From Nitrospirota bacterium (GTDB lineage: Bacteria; Nitrospirota; Thermodesulfovibrionia; Thermodesulfovibrionales; UBA1546), in the NCBI GenBank assembly GCA_016195565.1, contig JACPZK010000029.1:26870-90869 (forward strand): 64,000 nucleotides of DNA, written 5' to 3'. Made by a program: the position numbers and the translations under genes. Shown piece by piece: positions 23,526 to 32,343 of this stretch. The notes under the pieces are model-generated. The model ran no database searches. It was not told where the DNA came from and saw only the letters and a list, made by a program, of their open reading frames with translations. Position 1 is the first letter of the stretch. Each line of letters begins with the position of its first letter.

Positions 23526-24442
23526 TAGTGTCCTCCAGCCTGAGACAAAAGCAGGGAAGGCGCCATAGTAAGTTCAAAGATTATCTTTACGGTAACAACA
23601 AGTACAATAACCGCAAGGATAATCTTGAGCTGCTCGCCTTTAAGCTTTCTTCCGAAAACAGCGCCGACCTGCGCCCCTATGGTAGAGCCAAGGAGTAAAA
23701 GCACTGCAAGCACGAAATCAACATTGTGGTTTGTGTATGCCTGAAGAAAGGTGACCTCTATACAATTAAAAAGAATCTGGAAAAGGCTCGTGCCTACGAC
23801 AACGTGCATCGGCATCCTCAGAATATAGACCATGACCGGCACCATCAGAAAGCCGCCGCCAACGCCCATGATAGCGGCAAGCACCCCAACAAAGCCTCCA
23901 AAGACAATCGGTATTAAAGCAGAATGGGTAACTCCTGATTTTTCATAACGTGTCTTAAGCGGCAAAGACTTGAGTAAACGGGCAACGCCCGATTCTTTCT
24001 CGGATTTTGCGTCTTCAGCCTTGTTTTTCTTCATGCTCTGAATGCTCTCAACAAACATGTATGCTCCTGCAATGCCAAGCATCAGGACATAGGTCATTTT
24101 TATAACAAAGTCGGCATTCCCCATCTCCTTGAGTATCTTTATTGCCTGAACGCCAAAGAGACCGCCGATGAAACCGCCGATGAGTAAGTGAAAACCCATT
24201 TTAAAATCCACGTTGCCGACCTTCCAGTGGGCGTATGTGCCTGATGTGGAAGCGGCGACAATCTGGTTTGAGTCTGTAGCCGCTGCAACTGTTGCAGGAA
24301 TGCCTAACATAATAAGGAGCGGGGTCATCAGAAAGCCGCCGCCAACACCAAACAGCCCTGATAGCAGACCTACCACCAATCCAAGCCCGATAGGGATGAT
24401 AATGTTAATACTTGTTAATGCTACGGGTAAATACAGATACAT
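23525..24442 (-). CDS. TauE/SafE family permease
   Basis: The 305-residue protein is a close paralogue of the one at 20477 (MYLYLPVALTSINI start; GLLSGLFGVGGGFLMTPLLIMLG and GVLAAIMGVGGGFLMVPVMVY motifs; FLQAYTNHNVDFVLAVLLLLGS near the end). It follows the Usp-like first gene of module B by 25 nt and has a GGGAGG site. Presumed to export an anion together with the adjacent periplasmic protein. Confidence 0.91.
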   Translation of the reverse strand: MYLYLPVALTSINIIIPIGLGLVVGLLSGLFGVGGGFLMTPLLIMLGIPATVAAATDSNQIVAASTSGTYAHWKVGNVDFKMGFHLLIGGFIGGLFGVQAIKILKEMGNADFVIKMTYVLMLGIAGAYMFVESIQSMKKNKAEDAKSEKESGVARLLKSLPLKTRYEKSGVTHSALIPIVFGGFVGVLAAIMGVGGGFLMVPVMVYILRMPMHVVVGTSLFQILFNCIEVTFLQAYTNHNVDFVLAVLLLLGSTIGAQVGAVFGRKLKGEQLKIILAVIVLVVTVKIIFELTMAPSLLLSQAGGH

Positions 24443-24467
24443 TCAGACAACCTCCCTTTATTAAATT

Positions 24468-24941
24468 TCATGCGTGCTGCAATTCCTGTTTTGCTATAGT
24501 CACTACAGGCCGTGAAGCAGTTTTTACAAGTCTTTGCAGTTCTCTTGCAGACATATTTCCGTTTTTCGTAATGCTCGGGCTTAAAAGCACCATGTCAACA
24601 GCAGTTTTGTTCTTAAGAAAACCGCTTATAGCCCCGACAATGCCGTCTTGTGCTGTTTGCAGATTCGCCTCAATGCCCGATGTTTTACACTGATCAATCA
24701 TGCGGTTTGATTGTCCTTCCGGATTTTCTCTCCGCATAACTTCCCTTGCAGTCTCATACTCGCTTTCCTCTGCAAAGGCTACAGCAGTCATGATGTCTTC
24801 GAACCTTTCTTCAAGCCTCTCCTTGTTGACCAGCAGTATCGTAATGCCGTCCTCAAGGGTCTGTGCGAGGTCAATTGCATAGGTCAAACCCTCATCACGA
24901 TCCTCATTTTGATAGGTAACGAATAAAAGCTGTTTTTTCAC
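24468..24941 (-). CDS. Divergent Usp-like protein, first gene of module B
   Basis: The 157-residue protein starts at GTG 24941 (GGAGGG upstream). MKKQLLFVTYQNEDRDEG and the helical insert FEDIMTAVAFAEESEYETAR align with the protein at 3016-3498. The ATP loop is absent; a late strand reads DMVLLSPSITK. It occupies the same first position behind a sigma-54 promoter as its paralogue, so the pair defines the two modules. Confidence 0.83.
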   Translation of the reverse strand: MKKQLLFVTYQNEDRDEGLTYAIDLAQTLEDGITILLVNKERLEERFEDIMTAVAFAEESEYETAREVMRRENPEGQSNRMIDQCKTSGIEANLQTAQDGIVGAISGFLKNKTAVDMVLLSPSITKNGNMSARELQRLVKTASRPVVTIAKQELQHA

Positions 24942-24980
24942 CGCGGCTCCCTCCTTCTATTGATTCTCGGGGATTATTAA

Positions 24981-24995
24981 GCATAAGGGATGCCA
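24981..24995 (-). promoter_or_regulatory. Sigma-54 (-24/-12) promoter of module B
   Basis: The minus strand reads TGGCATCCCTTATGC, GG and GC ten nucleotides apart, about 40 bp before the GTG at 24941. It would drive the long colinear operon down to 16108. Confidence 0.75.
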
Positions 24996-25041
24996 GATGT
25001 AACACTTTGATAAATAAGGATAAATTAATGAGGCAAATGAT

Positions 25042-25061
25042 TGTGTTTAGAATATGAACAG
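25042..25061. promoter_or_regulatory. Activator-binding dyad copy 1 (module B)
   Basis: TGTTT-N7-GAACA at 25044-25060 lies 48 bp upstream of the -24 element. The 20-bp segment is repeated exactly at 25137 and its dyad layout matches 3615-3633. Confidence 0.65.
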
Positions 25062-25136
25062 ATGGGATGATGCAGATACTAAAAGATAACTCCTTGAATT
25101 AAAAAGATATTTCTGACAGGAATGGAAACGAGGCTA

Positions 25137-25156
25137 TGTGTTTAGAATATGAACAG
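25137..25156. promoter_or_regulatory. Activator-binding dyad copy 2 (module B)
   Basis: This is an exact 20-bp direct repeat of 25042-25061, 95 bp away and about nine helical turns apart. It lies just past the stop codon of the sigma-54 activator gene. Confidence 0.65.
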
Positions 25157-25164
25157 TGTAAACA

Positions 25165-26496
25165 CTATTCTTCCTTCAATATCTTCCAGAGACTCGTTCT
25201 TGATATGCCAAGCGCTTCAGCAGCCTTTGAGCGGTTCCCTCCGAGCATCTTCACGACCTTTTCAACATACTCTTTAACAAGCTCGTCGATAGTCAGTACC
25301 TTGTCGGGATCAATAGTGTCGATCTGGAGAACACGGATAGCTCTCGGCAGGCTTTCAGGTGTGATAAGCCCGGTTTTTTCAAGTATGATTGCCCTCTCAA
25401 TAATATTTTCAAGCTCCCTTACATTGCCGGGGAAACTGTAGTTTATGAGAATATGCATCGCATCATCAGTAAATCCGGCAATCTTTTTGCTGGACTTCGG
25501 AAGATGTTTTTTGAGAAAGAAATAACTGAGAGGCTTGATATCATCTATCCTCTCTCTCAAAGGAGGTATATATATTTCCATTATGTTGAGCCGATAATAA
25601 AGGTCTTCCCGGAATCTGCCTTCCGAGATAAGCCTTTTAACATTCTGGTTAGTGGCCGCAATAAACCTCGCATCAACTTTAATCGGTCTTGTTCCTCCAA
25701 CCCGATAGAACTCTCCTTCTTCAACGACTTTAAGAAGCTTTGCCTGCAGGTTCGTCGGCAGCTCGGCAATCTCGTCAAGAAAAAGAGTGCCCGTGTCCGC
25801 AATCTCGACAAGCCCCTGCTTTGTTGAAACCGCGCCTGTAAAAGCGCCCCTTTCGTAACCAAATAGCTCGCTCGCAAGCAGTTCTTCCGTGAAAGTCGCG
25901 CAGTTAATAGATAGGAAGGGCATATTCTGCCGCTTGCCGGTAAAGTGGATTGCTTTTGCAATGAGGCTTTTGCCCACGCCTGTCTCACCGGTCAGCAGAA
26001 TATTGACATCTGAACCTTTCAGTTCCTCAACCCTCTCAAGAATGCGTCTCATGCCTTCGCTCCTGGCAATAATAGATATCTTTTTATCCATGCCTACAAA
26101 GGTGCGTAAGGCGATGTTTTCTTTTTTGAGGCTCCTCTGCTGAAAGATCTTTCCGGCTTTCAGCAGAAGTTCGTCAAGGTCAAAAGGCTTGGTAATATAA
26201 TCAACAGCGCCTTTTTTCATAGCTTCGACAGCTGAACTGATACTGCCGAATCCGGTAATGATAATCACTTCTGTTTCAGGATGATGGACTCTTACTTTAT
26301 CAAGCAACTCTATCCCGCTCATGCCAGGCATTTTAATATCGGTGATAAGGACATCAAAATGGTCTTTCTCTATCACCTGAAGGGCCTCGGTTCCATTTCT
26401 GGAATAAGCGACTTTATAACCCTCTTCCTGAAGGGTGTCAACAATATTGTTGAGCGTAATCTCTTCGTCTTCAGCTACGAGTATTTTAAACGCCAT
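25165..26496 (-). CDS. NtrC-family sigma-54 response regulator (module B)
   Basis: From ATG 26496 (MAFKILVAEDEE) the protein has 443 residues: receiver with D53 (VLITDIKMPGMSG), AAA+ with GETGVGKS, GAFTGA and GTLFLDEIAEL, and a Fis-type end (GNRSKAAEALGISRTSLWK). AGGAA lies 9 nt upstream of this ATG. It closely resembles the module A regulator, including the DNA-contacting helix (GISRTSLW identical), which fits their shared dyad. The kinase gene lies 37 nt upstream. Confidence 0.95.
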   Translation of the reverse strand: MAFKILVAEDEEITLNNIVDTLQEEGYKVAYSRNGTEALQVIEKDHFDVLITDIKMPGMSGIELLDKVRVHHPETEVIIITGFGSISSAVEAMKKGAVDYITKPFDLDELLLKAGKIFQQRSLKKENIALRTFVGMDKKISIIARSEGMRRILERVEELKGSDVNILLTGETGVGKSLIAKAIHFTGKRQNMPFLSINCATFTEELLASELFGYERGAFTGAVSTKQGLVEIADTGTLFLDEIAELPTNLQAKLLKVVEEGEFYRVGGTRPIKVDARFIAATNQNVKRLISEGRFREDLYYRLNIMEIYIPPLRERIDDIKPLSYFFLKKHLPKSSKKIAGFTDDAMHILINYSFPGNVRELENIIERAIILEKTGLITPESLPRAIRVLQIDTIDPDKVLTIDELVKEYVEKVVKMLGGNRSKAAEALGISRTSLWKILKEE

Positions 26497-26533
26497 AATC
26501 AATAATTCCTTTCATGCTGTAAAACAAACCCAA

Positions 26534-28090
26534 TCATACTTTACCTGCTGATTTGGGCAGTGTGATGATGAATGTCGTTCCACTGCCTTCTTCGCTTTCA
26601 ACTGTTATCTCTCCTTTATGTTTCTGAATAATATTGAAAACTATTGCAAGTCCTAATCCGGTGCCTTTGTCTTTTGTTGTATAGAAGGGCTCGAAAATTT
26701 TCTCTACTGCTTCTTGTGAAATGCCGCGCCCTGTATCAGACAGTCTAATCCTGATATTTGCATCTTCTTCAACGGCTCTCACAATGATACTCCCCTCGCC
26801 TGAAACAGCATCTATGGCGTTGGATATGAGATTGATAAAAACCCTCTCCATCTGCTCCTGATCTGCGTAGATGACAATTTCTTCGGGATGGAACTCAAGA
26901 TGAAACCTGATGCTGTCAATAGACCTTGAACCCCCGATGTGCTTATAGACCCCGTTTACAAGGCTGCGCAATTCAACCGGCCTGAGATTGGGCTCTCTTC
27001 CCCTTGCAAATTCAAGGAGGTCGCTCACAATGCTTTTAACCCGCATGGTCTGCCCGAATATATCATCAAGCCCCTTCTTAATAAATGCAGGGCACTCATC
27101 TTCTGATTTCTTCAATAGCCTCTGCGCGGTCGTATAAATGTTATTCAACGGGTTGTTGAGCTCATGTGCAACGCCGGATGCAAGAGTGCCAATCGCCGCA
27201 AGCTTTTTGCTCTGGAGGAGTTCTTTTTCCCTCTGAATTAATTGCTCCTCCATCGAGTTAAATTTTTGTATGAGCACACCGACTTCATCATTGTCACCCC
27301 ACCTCAGCCTGCCGACTGACATCTTTGAGAAATCGCCGCCGCCGGTTCTTTCAACAACTGTGGTTAACAAGTTTAGTCTTTTGACTACATTGCCTGTCAC
27401 ATACAGGAACGCCCCTCCTCCCGCAATAAGAAACACTGTGAAAAATATCAGTATGGCTATCTGTGATCTGCGGATAAAGCCATCAACCTTTTCTCTCGCT
27501 ATCTTGTCCAGTTCCTTTGACATTACAAGAATTTCTTCACCATCCTTCCTGAGTGTGCGTATCTCGGAATCAAGCTCATAAAGGTTTCTGATTGCCGGGT
27601 TATTTTTTTTGAGGTGAAAAATGTTTTCAATGAGTTCTGCATTGACAAGCGGCCTTTCGAGAAATGTAGTCTCGATTATCCTGAAAAAAATGGAGTATTG
27701 CATGTGAAAGGGCTTAATTCTGCCGAACTCGTTCCTGAAATCATAAACAATCTTTTCTATATGATTAAACCTCCGGCTGTATTCATCAATTTTTTTCCTG
27801 AGGCTTAAAAGGCCTCCGGTGCTGTCCGGATACCTGTTTTCCGCCAAAATATCGTCCAATTGTTTCAGGTAATCACGAACACTTTTGACTTCATTCAGAT
27901 CACCAGTAAGAAAAAAGTTCTTTTCGTGCCTCCTTAACTGAAGCGACTTGCTACTGATTGTATCAGTGGTCTCAAGAAAGACTATCTCTTTCTTTATCTG
28001 TATGAAGTTTATATACTCAAAAGCCGCAAGCACGGCAATTATAAAGGCGCTTGTCAAAAAGCTCAGGATTATCTTCTTTTTCAGGGACAT
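26534..28090 (-). CDS. Membrane sensor histidine kinase (module B)
   Basis: The 518-residue protein matches the module A kinase along its length: membrane helices at about 8-29 and 210-231, helical sensor with RRHEKNFFLTGD at 53-64 and TTFLERPLVNAELI, HAMP, HisKA with H309, and HATPase with NLISNAIDAV, DTGRGIS and GTGLGLAIVFN. Same length and shared sensor motifs suggest the same class of signal. Cytoplasmic catalytic residues are complete. Confidence 0.95.
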   Translation of the reverse strand: MSLKKKIILSFLTSAFIIAVLAAFEYINFIQIKKEIVFLETTDTISSKSLQLRRHEKNFFLTGDLNEVKSVRDYLKQLDDILAENRYPDSTGGLLSLRKKIDEYSRRFNHIEKIVYDFRNEFGRIKPFHMQYSIFFRIIETTFLERPLVNAELIENIFHLKKNNPAIRNLYELDSEIRTLRKDGEEILVMSKELDKIAREKVDGFIRRSQIAILIFFTVFLIAGGGAFLYVTGNVVKRLNLLTTVVERTGGGDFSKMSVGRLRWGDNDEVGVLIQKFNSMEEQLIQREKELLQSKKLAAIGTLASGVAHELNNPLNNIYTTAQRLLKKSEDECPAFIKKGLDDIFGQTMRVKSIVSDLLEFARGREPNLRPVELRSLVNGVYKHIGGSRSIDSIRFHLEFHPEEIVIYADQEQMERVFINLISNAIDAVSGEGSIIVRAVEEDANIRIRLSDTGRGISQEAVEKIFEPFYTTKDKGTGLGLAIVFNIIQKHKGEITVESEEGSGTTFIITLPKSAGKV

Positions 28091-28120
28091 ACTGCCCTAT
28101 ATTATCACCAATGAATTGAA
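28088..28120 (-). promoter_or_regulatory. Conserved 5' region of the module B kinase gene
   Basis: Matches 7944-7975 around the start: ATTGGTGATAATATAGG then CAGTATGTCCCT. The region 28121-28477 beyond it holds no gene that I can support. It contains TTCACC tandem units near 28300 and a GTCGCC/GGCGAC hairpin near 28386-28401. Confidence 0.4.
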
Positions 28121-28385
28121 AAATGAAAATGCCCTCTGCGGACAGTCGGGCATATAAGTATTCTTTCAGAAAAATGGGGAAACTGGAAACACTACAGAAA
28201 GATTAAAGGGTTAGTCTTCTTCGGCTCGAAAATAAATCTGCAAAAGTAAACTGCTAAGCGCTTCCACTACTTTGAACTATTTGCCTTAACCCATTCACCT
28301 ATTCACCTGTCTTTCTTCCCTTCCGAAGTTCTCGCAGCATCAGCAAAGAGCCGCCCCAGCACTTTTCGAAGCGTAAGAGAAGAGT

Positions 28386-28402
28386 CGCCCGTGGCGACTG
28401 CA
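28386..28402. repeat. GTCGCC hairpin element
   Basis: AGTCGCC-CGT-GGCGACT is a 7-bp perfect stem. An almost identical hairpin (GTCGCC-TGT-GGCGAC) occurs near 61488-61502 inside a coding region. In both places TTCACC-type tandem units lie close by. Confidence 0.6.
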
Positions 28403-28477
28403 CTTCTGAACTTTTTAATTGTTGCTAATGTGGGAAGTGGCGTTTGACTATACCCCAATCTATTTCGGGCATATGAG

Positions 28478-28506
28478 TTGACTAATATTGTCCAATGATG
28501 TATAGT
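28478..28506 (+). promoter_or_regulatory. Promoter of the methylase gene
   Basis: TTGACT at 28478-28483 and TATAGT at 28501-28506 are 17 nt apart. Transcription would start near 28513, after an earlier ATG at 28509. That supports the ATG at 28524 as the real start. Confidence 0.7.
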
Positions 28507-28523
28507 TTATGGTGAGGTCCGGT

Positions 28524-30134
28524 ATGAACAAACCAACAACGATTGAAATGCTCAATACAAAACAAACAGCCTTGCTTTTAGGGGTTAGTCCTAAAACAAT
28601 TTACCGCATGGAAGAAAAAGGGCTGATTCAATCTATTAGAACGCCAGGCGGTCAGCGCAGATTCAATAGGGAAGATTTACAGAATTATTTAAACGCAAGC
28701 AAATCATTTACTGCCCCTCAAAATCCGAGCAAATATAAAACTTCCGCCAATCTGTCCCCTTCTTTTGTAAAAGAAAAAGCTGCTGGATACTCTCTTTTTG
28801 AGCCATCTGAAATTGATATATCATCATCTGTCTCAAGATTACAGCAGCAAATAGCATTGAAAAATATCAGAAGCCACAAACAGCATTACGACACCGGCAC
28901 GGATATATTCAGATGGATAGAGGAATGGGACTTTAAAAGCTACCGAACTAAAACCTATACGCATGGATTCCACACTTATCCCGCAATGTTCATACCGCAG
29001 GTCGCCCGAAAGCTGATAGAAGTCTTTTCATCCGAGCATGATACTGTTTGCGACATATTCTGCGGTTCCGGCACCACCCTTGTTGAAAGCAGCCTTTTGA
29101 ACAGAAATTCCATAGGCATTGAATTAAACCCTTTAGCTGTTCTGATTGCAAAGGTCAAAACCACGCCTATCGACCCACAGACCCTAACTAACAATCTAAA
29201 AACAATTTTAACTGGCTATGAAAATGTAAAAAATATTGCACCTCCAAAATTTAATAATATAGACTTCTGGTTTTCTGAAGCAGTCATTAAAGACCTTGCA
29301 AAACTCAAGCAGGCAATATGGAATATCTCAGAAGAAAATATCAGGAATTTCTTTGCAGTATGTTTCAGTGAAGTTGTAAGGATTGTTTCTTTTACGAGGC
29401 ATAAGGAATTTAAACTATTCAGGGATAAAGCTAAATTAGAAAAATCTTTTAAGCCGGATGTTCTGGGCGAGTTTATAAGGATGTGTGAAAATAACATTTT
29501 GGGAATGAAGGAATACATCCATGATGTTATGCCTAATACCAATGTAAAAATCATACTCGGCGACTCAACAAAAGATAACGGCATTCCTCCGGAATCTGTA
29601 GATTTCATCATAACTTCACCGCCATATGGCGACAGTAGAACCACCGTAGCTTATGGACAATTTTCGCGGCTGCCAGCCCAATGGCTGGATTTATTGCCTC
29701 CGCAGGTCAAAGATATTGACAAAGAATTGCTTGGAGGCAAAAACAATGTGAGCATAAATGACCCTGCAATTGATTTATCAGACACTTTAAAATTTACTAT
29801 AAAATTTATTTCAGAGAGAGATTCGGAGAGGGCAAAAGATGTTTTAAGTTTTTACAGGGACTTATATAAGGCGCTTATTCAGGCGCACAAGATTTTACGC
29901 CCTAAAAAATATTTTTGCCTAATTGTCGGCAACAGAACCGTAAAAGAACTGGTATTAAAGACCGATGGGATAATCTGTGAGTTCGGAGAAAAAATCGGTT
30001 TTGTTTCTCAGGGCATTCTTTATAGAAATATCCCTAACAAGAGGATGCCCCTTAAAAACAGTCCTACAAATGTGCCAGGCAAAACCGGATTTACAATGCA
30101 GAAAGAAAGTATCGTCTTGCTTAAAAAACTTTAA
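28524..30134 (+). CDS. DNA methyltransferase with N-terminal helix-turn-helix
   Basis: The 536-residue protein has two parts. Residues 7-55 are an excisionase/MerR-type DNA-binding domain (LNTKQTALLLGVSPKTIYRM, then TPGGQRRF). The methylase carries the SAM motif DIFCGSGTT at about 177-185 and the catalytic TSPPYGDS at about 364-371, so it is an N4-cytosine or N6-adenine enzyme. The ATG at 28524 has GAGG 6 nt upstream. The fused DNA-binding domain could act as a built-in controller. It is convergent with the nuclease gene, 9 nt apart. Confidence 0.9.
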   Translation: MNKPTTIEMLNTKQTALLLGVSPKTIYRMEEKGLIQSIRTPGGQRRFNREDLQNYLNASKSFTAPQNPSKYKTSANLSPSFVKEKAAGYSLFEPSEIDISSSVSRLQQQIALKNIRSHKQHYDTGTDIFRWIEEWDFKSYRTKTYTHGFHTYPAMFIPQVARKLIEVFSSEHDTVCDIFCGSGTTLVESSLLNRNSIGIELNPLAVLIAKVKTTPIDPQTLTNNLKTILTGYENVKNIAPPKFNNIDFWFSEAVIKDLAKLKQAIWNISEENIRNFFAVCFSEVVRIVSFTRHKEFKLFRDKAKLEKSFKPDVLGEFIRMCENNILGMKEYIHDVMPNTNVKIILGDSTKDNGIPPESVDFIITSPPYGDSRTTVAYGQFSRLPAQWLDLLPPQVKDIDKELLGGKNNVSINDPAIDLSDTLKFTIKFISERDSERAKDVLSFYRDLYKALIQAHKILRPKKYFCLIVGNRTVKELVLKTDGIICEFGEKIGFVSQGILYRNIPNKRMPLKNSPTNVPGKTGFTMQKESIVLLKKL

Positions 30135-30143
30135 CATTCAAAT

Positions 30144-30890
30144 TCAGCCATATACAGACTTCAAATCGTCTAAAATTTTTGAAAATTCATATACTGGCTT
30201 CTCCCACTCCCCTGGTTTGGTAATATAGACAAAATCAAAAAACTTTAACATCCCCTTCTGCTGTGGCTTCGTGATTTCGTTATAAAAATTAGTGGTGATA
30301 AAGCCGACTTTGAAGTTATCCATAGCCTTATAAGTTAAGCCGTATTTCTCTTTTATGGTTTTGCAGTCATTAGAAGAGACAATATCCATCAGCAGTTTCC
30401 ATCTATATGTTTGCCCTGCTCTTTCCCTTAAAGATGTCTTAATTGAGTATATTATCACAGGATATTTTTCGGCGTCTGGATGGTAATAAATAAGCAAATC
30501 AATATCCGGCTTTTGGACATCATCGCCTACTTTTATGGTGGCATATTTTTCTATCAATGGATGTTTTTTAGGTTTTAAGGTAATTGCAAGATTAGGGTTA
30601 AGCAGATTTTTTTCTTGAAGCTTAATTAAAGAATAAGCGACTAACCCCTGAAAGCCATTACCTGCAATAGTTTTTCTTGCCTGATCAGCGTTTGAAATTA
30701 TGCCGTTCTTTATCCTATCTTGAATAAGTATCTCCACTTTTGCAGTTGCGTTTTGCATTATTTCAGTCAGATAGTTCATGGCCTTTATATCCCCGATTAC
30801 TTTGGCTTTTTCCTCAAGCCTTTCTTTTATCGGCGTGAAATAATACCTGCTTTCAATCTCTGATATGGTTTTTATATTTATATTAAGCAT
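30144..30890 (-). CDS. Type II restriction endonuclease, BsaWI-like
   Basis: The 248-residue protein contains a PD-(D/E)xK-type core: KPDIDLLIYYHPDAEKYPV, then IIYSIKTSLRERAGQTYRWK. The preceding GNGFQGLVAYSLI and the RERAGQTYRWKLLMDI segment recall the BsaWI group (family named from memory). It is the restriction half of the system with the convergent methylase. No controller gene is separate; the methylase carries its own DNA-binding domain. Confidence 0.78.
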   Translation of the reverse strand: MLNINIKTISEIESRYYFTPIKERLEEKAKVIGDIKAMNYLTEIMQNATAKVEILIQDRIKNGIISNADQARKTIAGNGFQGLVAYSLIKLQEKNLLNPNLAITLKPKKHPLIEKYATIKVGDDVQKPDIDLLIYYHPDAEKYPVIIYSIKTSLRERAGQTYRWKLLMDIVSSNDCKTIKEKYGLTYKAMDNFKVGFITTNFYNEITKPQQKGMLKFFDFVYITKPGEWEKPVYEFSKILDDLKSVYG

Positions 30891-31073
30891 ATAAGTTTTT
30901 CCTCAAAGCAAAATCGTTTGTTGCTTAATAGTTACAAGAATACATGTTCACGTACCCCCTCGTCAAATACCTACCAAAGAAAACAAGAGATTCTATCCAT
31001 GAAATGTGCAAAAGCGCACACAAACGCAAACCACTGAAAGCTGAACAGATGCAAGTCTCGCACAACACAGCCT

Positions 31074-31415
31074 TTAGTCTCTTGTGTCCCCCTTAAGATA
31101 ATCTCCAAGCAGCCCTCTGCTGTGCTCGTCGTCATGGCAATAGGCGCAGAGGTTCTCCCAGTTGGAGCCGTCAGGAGGATTGTTCCTGTTGTTGCCGTCT
31201 TTATGATGCACTGTGAGGAGTTGCCGGTCTTTGAAGTCAAACTCCCTTCCGCATTTGGCGCATATCAGGCCGTGGATTTTCAGGGATTGCTCCCTGTAAT
31301 CGGAGACAGGGGCCTTGCCCTTTTTTAATTCCCTGACGATTTCAGCGGCGGTTTTGCCTGCTGCAGGCTTTTGCGGCAAGGGTTTTCTGAATTTCATTCG
31401 TTGTCTGCTTCCCAA
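31074..31415 (-). CDS. HNH endonuclease, YajD-like
   Basis: The 113-residue protein has the HNH motif with zinc cysteines: CAKCGREFDF, LTVHHKDGNNRNN, NWENLCAYCHDDEH. The start is TTG 31415 with AGGAGG 8 nt upstream; the first internal ATG has none. Small HNH proteins of this kind occur alone in many chromosomes and also on phages. It lies between the restriction gene and a GC-rich orphan. The 180 bp before it (30891-31073) hold nothing I can name. Confidence 0.87.
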   Translation of the reverse strand: MGSRQRMKFRKPLPQKPAAGKTAAEIVRELKKGKAPVSDYREQSLKIHGLICAKCGREFDFKDRQLLTVHHKDGNNRNNPPDGSNWENLCAYCHDDEHSRGLLGDYLKGDTRD

Positions 31416-31492
31416 AAACTTACCTCCTGTCCCGCCTCTCTGCGGAATTAAAACATAAAAATCGCCGGCTCATGCGATTACCCATGAAGGAC

Positions 31493-32254
31493 TTACCGTA
31501 ATACCCTCACTAAAAGCTCTATCGCAACCCCGATATATCTCTGCACATCGAGCGAGGGGCCGAGCAGCTGTACCTGGCCCGCCCTTGTGGTAAGCCGGTC
31601 GTCAAAGCGCGCCTGAGAAGAGCGGCGGCGCAGTTCGGCAAGCAGCGCAGTGAAATTGGCTGTCCGTGAAGGCTGAAGAGCCGGTCCGAGGGAACTATAG
31701 TCCAGCGCCCCTTCTCTAAATACGAGCGGCAGTACCCCTTCGGCATAGACGAAAAGAAACCCCTCCCGTTCTTCTGTTATCTTCTGCTCGGTAGTCTTCA
31801 CGGTTTTGGATATTACCAGCCCGCCTGTGAGAACAGCTTTTCCAATATCGAACTTCCGCTCTTTCGTGGTCTCGGTGGATGTTTCCTGTTTCATGCCCAT
31901 GCCCCGGATTATCAGAAAGATCTTCTGATAATCAACGGCGAGCGTCTCCTTCTGCCGTGACTCCGCATGGAGCGTATGGCCGTTGAATCTGAACATCCGC
32001 ACAGGAAATCCCTTTTGGCTGCTCGCGGCCTCTTCGTCTGAGATCATGATCGTGGTGAGTCCTGAGGCTTTGAGTTTGCAACTGGCCTCGTCGGCTGCAA
32101 CCTGCTCTCCGAAGGTGGCGATCACGAGTGGCCCGCTCCCTGAAACCCGCAGGCGAACGCTTGCCTCATAGGAGGTGATTCCCAAAGCGGACGCCAGCGC
32201 CGGCGCGAAAGCTGCCCTGTCTTCAGGGAGATTATGGATCGCAAGGAAATACAT
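31493..32254 (-). CDS. GC-rich orphan protein, unknown function
   Basis: The 253-residue protein is not recognised. Its first 70 residues (LPEDRAAFAPALASALGITSYEAS and GSGPLVIATFGEQVAADEASCKL) suggest a small alpha/beta domain like the C-terminal fold of ribosomal L7/L12. The middle has a KERKFDIGKAVLTGGLVISKT segment. The end is arginine- and leucine-rich (AELRRRSSQARFDDRL). GC content is visibly higher than in all neighbours, pointing to transfer from another genome. Confidence 0.65.
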   Translation of the reverse strand: MYFLAIHNLPEDRAAFAPALASALGITSYEASVRLRVSGSGPLVIATFGEQVAADEASCKLKASGLTTIMISDEEAASSQKGFPVRMFRFNGHTLHAESRQKETLAVDYQKIFLIIRGMGMKQETSTETTKERKFDIGKAVLTGGLVISKTVKTTEQKITEEREGFLFVYAEGVLPLVFREGALDYSSLGPALQPSRTANFTALLAELRRRSSQARFDDRLTTRAGQVQLLGPSLDVQRYIGVAIELLVRVLR

Positions 32255-32343
32255 TACTTATATTATACAGAAGCGCGGCAGGCTGAAGGCAATTCCCCCT
32301 TCCCCTTGTAAAGATTACCGAATTTCTTTAAAATTAAAGCACT

